Assembly (NCBI GenBank): GCA_029706075.1
Contig: JAINUG010000169.1
Span: 1 to 64,000 of the forward strand
From: Aldrovandia affinis
Taxonomy: Eukaryota > Chordata > Actinopteri > Notacanthiformes > Halosauridae
Length of the DNA stretch: 64,000 bases
Reading direction: 5' to 3'
The notes under the pieces are model-generated. The model saw only the letters and a program-made list of their open reading frames with translations, ran no database searches and had not been told where the DNA came from. Positions within the stretch are counted from its first letter, which is position 1. Each line of letters begins with the position of its first letter. The translations under genes and the position numbers were made by a program. Shown in pieces: positions 57,766 through 64,000 of the stretch.

Positions 57766-57885
57766 CTCCCGCAGGAGCGCCCGTGCTCAGAGCAGCCTTC
57801 GCTCAGAGCCGGCGTCGGTGCGAGTCTGAGGGGCAGCCAGCTTTCACACCGCCTCGCGTGGCATCGAGCGCCGTCCGCACTCGCC

Positions 57886-58088
57886 ATGTCGGGGGCCGAC
57901 GAAACGGACCCCTCCGCCTGGCCCTTCAGGGACCACATGCGCCTGGAGCTGGAGCCCCCGAAGAGAGCGACGGGGACGAGGGCCGGCTCCCCCAAAGCCT
58001 CCCCCCGCGGCTCCCCGCGCTTCTTCAGGAAGCCCACGGCCACCAAGAGCATCCGGCAGCGGCGGCGCTTCACCGTGGCTCATACGTG
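57886..58088 (+). CDS. pde4b: pde4b, alternative (PDE4B3-type) first coding exon
   Basis: Encodes 67 complete residues starting MSGADETDPSAWPFRDHMRL, with LELEPPK, SPKASPRGSPRFFRK and a C-terminal SIRQRRRFTVAHT. These match in order the N-terminus of mammalian PDE4B3 (MHLELELP, SPKISPRSSPR..SP.FFRK, SIRQRRRFTVAHT). It ends CATACGTG|gtaagg in phase 2, the same phase as exon 49808-50052, so both can join one UCR1 exon downstream. The TG overhang followed by T or C would give the conserved Cys of the CFDVENG motif. The Kozak context has G at -3. The basic RQRRRF patch and Ser/Pro-rich linker lie just before UCR1. It implies a second promoter between exon 49808 and here. Confidence 0.95.
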
Positions 58089-58609
58089 GTAAGGGCGGGC
58101 GCACGGGGGGGGGCGGTGGCGGGGTGGTGCGGGCGCGCTTCTCTCTGGCCCTCTCCCCTCTCCCCGCAGAGCCGAGAGGCATTAATTCTGCATGCGCCAC
58201 ACCTCGGTCTGAGCCCTCTTACCTGTGCCAACACAGTACTCAGTTGCTTGTGCTAACGTGGCTAACTCTCCGCCGCTCTGTGTGGCAGACTGCTTCCTCC
58301 GGGCAGTCCTTGTAGGAGGTTTGAGACTGATTTAGTCTGAGGGGTGTTTGTGCGGTGTTAACGTTAAAGGCTTTCCCATGAGTGCAGCTGCTCTCGAGGT
58401 CTCGACTTCATGCTTAAGGATGAGTTCAACAGGATGAATTGTGCGTGATTATATTTAGCAGCGACATCTGTGTTGACGTCCTTGTTCTGTGTGGAAATAT
58501 TGTTTCTGGTTTCTTTTTGAACTGATCATTTACGGACCGCGATGTCATTTTTCAAAACAAGGCATTTGTGTTCCATTAAACAAACCATCATTGCGTGAGC
58601 GTGACTGTG

Positions 58610-58685
<76 letters not shown>

Positions 58686-59400
58686 GATGCATCCTTGCAC
58701 ATACTGTATGATAGTAATTATTTATATATTTGTTTTACTTCCTACATTTCCTACTTTGTTTTGGGCTACATTTTGGGTGACTTTGCTTTACATACAAAAC
58801 ATTTTCAGAGGGAGCTGTCTCTATCCTTTGAAAACCTGCGGAAGAGTTCTGGTTTATGGTTTCTGAATATCAAGTTAATTAAAATTATTATTATTATTGA
58901 ATAACTTTATTTTTTATTTGGGGTGTGAAGGAGTTTGGTTATTAAGTCTGTGTGTATGTAGATATGGTGTACATTACTGTTTGTAAACATGTCCTTGCGT
59001 TCCTGCCATTATCCAATCGCTGTTTCATTTGTTGCTGAATTGTAAGTAACAGCAATGGACATAATGAGGACACAGCGCACGCACACACGCGCGCACGCGT
59101 CCTCACACCCCCATATGTACGCACACACACAAGTACACGCACACACGCACGCCCACACACACGTATACGCGCACACACACACCCGTATGCATGCAGGCAC
59201 ACACGCGCACACACACGTATGCATGCACACACATACAGGGTACATCTGAACTGGATCCATTGGTGTAGTTGAGGAAGTAGAGGACCAGATAGGTAGCGTC
59301 GTTCATTTACTGTATATCAGTGGTGTTGTGATGCAAAAGTAATCTTGCTACAGTGCCTCTGTGTGCATGCATGCGTGTGTGTGTTTTCGTATTCGTGTGA
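58089..59400. other. pde4b intron with microsatellites
   Basis: It begins gtaagg and is GC-rich for ~100 bp. A (TG)n run of about 35 units is at 58612-58681, and an imperfect CA/CG-rich repeat at about 59075-59235. The frames that can be read there are repeat artefacts (CVCVCV, HTHTHT). Confidence 0.7.
58612..58681. repeat. (TG)n microsatellite
   Basis: An uninterrupted run of about 35 TG units, likely polymorphic in length. Confidence 0.98.
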
Positions 59401-59757
59401 TTCTTATAAAAGCATTATTGTAAAAGCAAATACATTTTTATAAAAGTAAAATAAATGAATTAATAAATTAAAAACGGTGTTAAAACAATGAAACAAATTA
59501 AGTAGAAGCAATGCTAAAGAGGTGTGTTTTAAGTTTCCTTTTAAAACTGTCAACAGTTTCAGCTTTTCTAGGATCCTGAGGGAGGTTGTTCCAGAGCTTT
59601 GACCCATAGTGGCTAAACTATGCCTCTCCAAATGTTTTAGTTCTAATTTTAGGAATCTGTAAAGAGAATCTGTTGGAGAATCTGAGGGCTCTGCAAGGTG
59701 TGTGGCTAAGAAGCAGATCTTTGAGATATTCCGGTGCAAGACCATGAACAGTCTCAT
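59401..59757 (-). mobile_element. LINE fragment, RT C-terminal end
   Basis: On the - strand one frame reads APEYLKDLL and, after a stop, YGSKLWNNLPQDPRKAE, then SFKRKLKTHLFS. This is the typical carboxy end of L2/CR1/Rex1-type reverse transcriptases. It is followed by an AT-rich 3' end. 5'-truncated and worn. A TG-rich simple repeat abuts its upstream side at 59761. Confidence 0.75.
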
Positions 59758-62700
59758 ATAGATGTGTTTGTGCGTGCGTGTTTATGTGCGTATGTGTGCG
59801 TGTTTATGTGTGCGTGCGTGTGTGTGCGTGCGTGCCCGTGTTTATGTGCGTGCGTGCATGCGTGTGTGTGCCTGTGCGTGTGCATGTTTATGTGTGTGCG
59901 TGCGCGAGTGTGTGCTCATGCTACCGATGTTGAAATAGAAGTGGGTAAGGGGGAGCTCATGTTGAAACCGAGTCCAGTGTGTGCAGTTTTCCAGCAGAGC
60001 GATGGGGGAGGTCGGCTTCATGGAGATTACCACAAAGCCACGCGGGGCCTCGGGCTCAGTCTTCAGCCTCTCTCTGTGGACCCAGCAGGGGCTGCAATTG
60101 TGTAGGAGCCAATCAGAGCCTCCAAATGCATCTGACAGGACAGAGACACCCCCAGGAATGAGCAAACAACAACACGAGAGCGAAGTCTGCAGGAAGCAGC
60201 GCGGAGAAACGGCCATTCCCAAACCCCGGCGCGATCGCGAGCGTTGAAGCGTGGCTTCCGTCTCAGCCGTTGCGATCCCTTTTCCGTTCATCGGAAAGGG
60301 ACCCCTGCTGGAGGCTTCGGTTGGACGACGGCCACGAGGGCCGCCCACTTGGCTTGTTCAATCGAACACCCTGACCGAATTTCATTATCAAATGCTCACT
60401 TTTTCACACAGCATAATTCGCTTGCAGTTACAGACATTGAAGTGTGGTCTTAAGGGCATCAATTGACCGGGGTCCTTCAAAGGGCTGGCGCAGGCTTGTG
60501 CTGTTTACAATGTCAGATCGTTGGCTTACATGCTGAACGTTGATCTTAGACTCCGTAAATCAATGTCCAGCTACATGTCAGTGTGCATGTCTGTAATGTC
60601 TTGTGTGTTTTCCTTACAAAACATAAAGGTTATTTTCTTTCCACTCAAATTCCTCAGTAAATGATGTCATGATTGTCTGGGCGCTGCTCAAACGCCCTGT
60701 CCTTGCTTTCCTCGTGCTCCATTAAACAGCTCAGCCGAATGTTTTTGGAAAGCTGGCAGCGAAGAGTTTCCCGGGCGCTAAACGCAGGATAAAACTGCGC
60801 TGGCGGAGCGATAGCCCAATTTATCTGGCAGCTATCCTCTTGGGAGGGGGGTCTGTCTGCTGTTCTGAAGCATGGTAATCTCTCTTAGACCACTTCTTCT
60901 TGCCGTTTTGGGATCAGTGAGAGTTTGCGCTCACACCTGGCGAGTGTGAGGTGCGTGTCCCCTCCCGACACGTATTGGCTTATTGCGCCGCATACTCTTG
61001 TCTTCATTGGTTGTGGGGGGTGTGGTGTGAGGCATGAGGTGTGGTGATGAGGCTGAATGAGGGTTATTGGATCGAGGCATCGTGCTGGCACACCCTCCAT
61101 GCATCTGGGCTGAGGGGCAGTGCTGTGCCTGCCATTACCCATGATCCTTTGCACTTTTGCAAATCCTCTCTCAGACCATGGCTGGGCTGGGTGGGGTGGG
61201 GTGGGTGGGCGTGGGCGGGTAACTTCCTCTGGAAATAGCCACAGAGAGAACTGGTGCATGAAAGCAGTGCGGGGGGACTGGTCGGCGGAGCGGAAGACCC
61301 CACCCCCATGCTCAGTGAGAGAAAGAGACTGCAGCCTGATAGGATTATTCATAACAATGTTCATTAATATTATTTAACCTTGGCGCATTTCTCTCTCTCT
61401 AGCTCCCCTTCTCTTACCCCTCCCTCTGTCTCTCTCTGTTTTTCTCTCTCCATCACAAACCCCACAAGACCCCGGTGTGCCCATTATGCGATCCGCTGGG
61501 GATCTGTATTAAACCGTAGGCCATTATCCGATCGTGCCTAATTCCATATAGCTGTAGAAGTGTCCCTCAGTTCCCTATGAATATAAATTAACCACCTACA
61601 CTTCCTGGAGTTTAATCCCTTCTCCTTGCTGCCTGCGCCATTCCCTCCGGGAGATCCATTGTCAGTTCACTCTCCATATTTTTGCTTATCTCCGTGGACA
61701 AACGAGAAAATCATCACCATTAATGAAGAGCAATTCCTTTAAAAAAAAGAAGCATTTCAACCCCCCCCCCCCCCACCCCAATATCCTGTCAGATGATGAA
61801 CTATTTTGGGTCTGAACACAAGGGAAGAATGCACCTCTTTAATCTGCGGGACAGTTTGGGTCCCCACGGTTCTGAAGAGTGACATGCTGGGTTTGTCAAC
61901 CCTACAGAACATTCCAGCAAGAAGCTTCAGTCTCTGAGTACAACAGTAACTGTGAGACTGTCTGGTGATATTTTTAGAAAAACACCTGGGAACCCACCCC
62001 CCGCCCCTCTCCAATAACCTTTCTGTTGATCAAATCAAATCTACCCAAAATAAATCTGGAACTGTCAAATAATCAAATTATATTTGCGAGATTCATTTTG
62101 TGTTTTTTTTGTTTGAGGTTTATTACGCTCACAAGTGGCCCATTAACCTGACGGAGGTGACAGCATGCCCTGTCTCCACTGACACTAACAAATTGCTGCT
62201 TTCGCACACGTCTGCTGCTGCACAGGCCAATGTGGCAGTCTGCTTGCTTTACAAGCCACTTTTTACATGAAACATTGTTTAGAGCGAAAACAAATGTGCC
62301 TGGCGTGTGAAGTGCGATGCCGCAGAAGTGGGTCTTGCATGTGTTGTGTTCCCTCCTTGTGCTGGGAGGCCCGGTTCGAGTACCACTCCAGTAGTGATAA
62401 CTACTGCTCGGCCAGCACCTCTAACGATCTCAATTAGGGAAACGTTCTAGGGAAGCGGCCTGTTCTGTTGTGCCCTCTGAAATCGATTCCTATCGCTAGG
62501 AAAATGCCCTCGTCGCGGCAACAGCGGCCCATTTTTGGGACTGAGTGGGTGAGGCAGGGGTGGAGCAGAGGGGCGGTTGATGTGGATGGAGAGGTGAGCA
62601 ATCATAGGTCAGGGACACTGGTCTTTGCCATGCACCCCGTCTGAACATGCATAGGAGAGGCGGCAAGGACAGTGGGGGTCAACTGGTCATGACCGCATAC

Positions 62701-63587
62701 GATTCCCAACCTCAAGGACCACGGTTTGTGCTGTGGTCTCTTAAGTCCGCCCCCCAACCGTACCCCAAGCCAATGTTGAGCAGCTGCAATTGGTTGAGAG
62801 CGCAGCGCAGTGAACGCATTGTGCAGTAACAGTTGGGGAAGGTTGCCCTCTCCTGTGTGACCCAGCAGTTGGAATGCAACCTGAAGGCTTGGTTGTTTCT
62901 CAAGCCTAGTTTCTAAAACCGATAACAGAGCAAACAAGCTGCATTTCTGTGGCATTGTCCTCAGTGCCGCTGAGTAACCGGGCAGCTGATTAAGAAGAAA
63001 GCAGTAGATAGACACACACTGAGATATTTTTAGCTACAGGAAAGCAAAAATATATTCAGACTATTTTTTTTTACAAAACTGGGGTTTGAAGTACAAACTG
63101 TAAGTAGGCTTGCTGTTTTTTTGCCTAAGAATGCTGCCGCTGTCCTCTATCGGGGGAGCAGAGAACCTCGTCGAGCCTGATTTTTGTTTCACCGACAGTG
63201 GAGTGTTGCATTGCTTCCCCCGCGCTCTGGCGGTGTCGCGTTTCACCCGGGCGGGCGTGTGTTGTGGAGGCGGGGCTTGTGTCACGTGCCCTCGGTGGTG
63301 CACGCCTGCTCCAGATGTCGTCGTCCCCCTCAGTGGCAGCTGGGCAGACACCGTGCTGCTCAAATGGACGTGATTGTTATGAGAGGCCTGGGATCTGTGC
63401 TTCAGCCCGTATGACTATAATCCCTAACATCTCCCCCACAAGCCTTTAAAGTGATTGGACTAAAACCCATCCTGTGTATTTCACAATGGTGGTGATTGAA
63501 TCATGTCAGATGTCAGCACTGTTCCGATTGCTTATTTTTGTTATAAGTGTAAAAGCATGATTAATGCTTATAGTTGATTAAAGTATA

Positions 63588-63631
<44 letters not shown>

Positions 63632-63732
63632 TATATATATAAGTTGTTTTTGTTTCTGCCTCTCCCCCTTTTTATCCCTCTTTTGGAATTGTCAGTTGTA
63701 CGTTAGGCTCGGCAATTTGGAATGTCCACTTA
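59758..63732. other. pde4b intron, mostly unassigned
   Basis: Imperfect TG/CG-rich repeat at about 59761-59920, a poly-C run at about 61761-61775, and a (TA)n run at 63593-63648. The stretch 61480-61700 is unique and even in composition, a possible conserved non-coding element. I looked for the UCR1 exon (CFDVENG, SQRRESFLYRSDSDYD) and did not find it. Confidence 0.5.
63593..63648. repeat. (TA)n microsatellite
   Basis: About 17 TA units, then acag and a short second TA run. Confidence 0.95.
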
Positions 63733-64000
63733 TACAATGGGGGAAATAAGTATTGAACACATCAACATTTTGTCCAGTAAATGTATTTCCAATGAGCCTA
63801 TTCAAGTGAAATTTGCACCAGACTTTGGTATTAACTCAAAAAAAGACAAAAAATCTAAACATTAAAGTCCATATGTAAATAAAGTTATGTGTAATAAAGT
63901 GGAATGAAACGAAAAAAGTATTGAACACACTAAGAAAAAGCATTACACCACAGCAAGGAAAGGCAAGGAACCAGCTGAAAACCATAACTAATTAGGAGGC
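63733..64000. mobile_element. Tc1-like transposon end, cut by the window
   Basis: It starts with tacaatgggggaaataagta and ttgaacac, a terminal repeat typical of fish Tc1-like elements, with the TA target at the border. The next ~240 bp are the AT-rich subterminal part with a repeated ttgaacac. The transposase, if any, would lie beyond 64000. Confidence 0.85.

Noticed and set aside
57535-57885. 117-residue upstream extension of the PDE4B3-type exon
   Set aside because: It is a translation of the GA tract (Arg/Glu repeats) with no counterpart in known PDE4B forms.

Overview
The window looks like nuclear DNA from a ray-finned (teleost) fish. It has long AT-rich non-coding stretches, split exons with GT/AG borders, vertebrate tRNA-Met genes, at least nine Tc1-like DNA transposon copies or fragments, an L2-clade LINE whose 3' end carries the GGATA-loop hairpin known from eel UnaL2, a V-SINE and several other tRNA-derived SINEs. 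I cannot name the species from sequence alone.

The only host protein gene I recognise is pde4b (cAMP-specific 3',5'-cyclic phosphodiesterase 4B) on the + strand. Three coding exons are visible. Exon 39369-39502 encodes an N-terminus starting MRKSRSVLAV, the counterpart of mammalian PDE4B1. Exon 49808-50052 continues the PDE4B1-type N-terminal region. A separate first coding exon at 57886-58088 matches the PDE4B3-type N-terminus and ends in RQRRRFTVAHT. The 49808 and 57886 exons both end in phase 2, as expected if both splice to the same downstream UCR1 exon, which lies beyond the window. A TATA-containing candidate promoter with a non-coding exon (20927-21052) and a second non-coding exon (36396-36504) could form the 5' UTR of the long transcript. 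If so, most of 21-64 kb is pde4b intron.

Layout. 1-6028: tandem array of ~508-bp units, each with a tRNA-Met(CAT) gene on the - strand, a SINE head and a minisatellite; a 3.4-kb L2 LINE interrupts it, flanked by ~134-bp direct repeats. 6.0-9.9 kb: AT-rich DNA with L2 fragments. 9885-11215: the same tRNA/SINE/minisatellite cassette in inverted orientation, with a Tc1-like element inside the SINE. 11.3-20 kb: three Tc1-like elements, a SINE nested in one of them, a V-SINE, and a duplicated non-repeat segment. 20-21 kb: candidate promoter. 22-31 kb: hAT fragment, internally deleted Tc1 copy, 5'-truncated L2. 31-39 kb: mostly unique DNA with a strong hairpin and the candidate UTR exon. 39-58 kb: the pde4b N-terminal exons, with an L1 fragment, SINEs, a Rex/L2-like LINE fragment, a Tc1 element, and an unexplained 403-429 codon antisense ORF (52245-53534). 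58-64 kb: intron with TG/CA/TA microsatellites, a LINE fragment and the start of another Tc1-like element.

Functionally, the window is the 5' alternative-promoter region of a cAMP phosphodiesterase gene embedded in transposon-rich DNA, preceded by a tRNA-Met cluster. I saw no CRISPR array, operon or bacterial feature.
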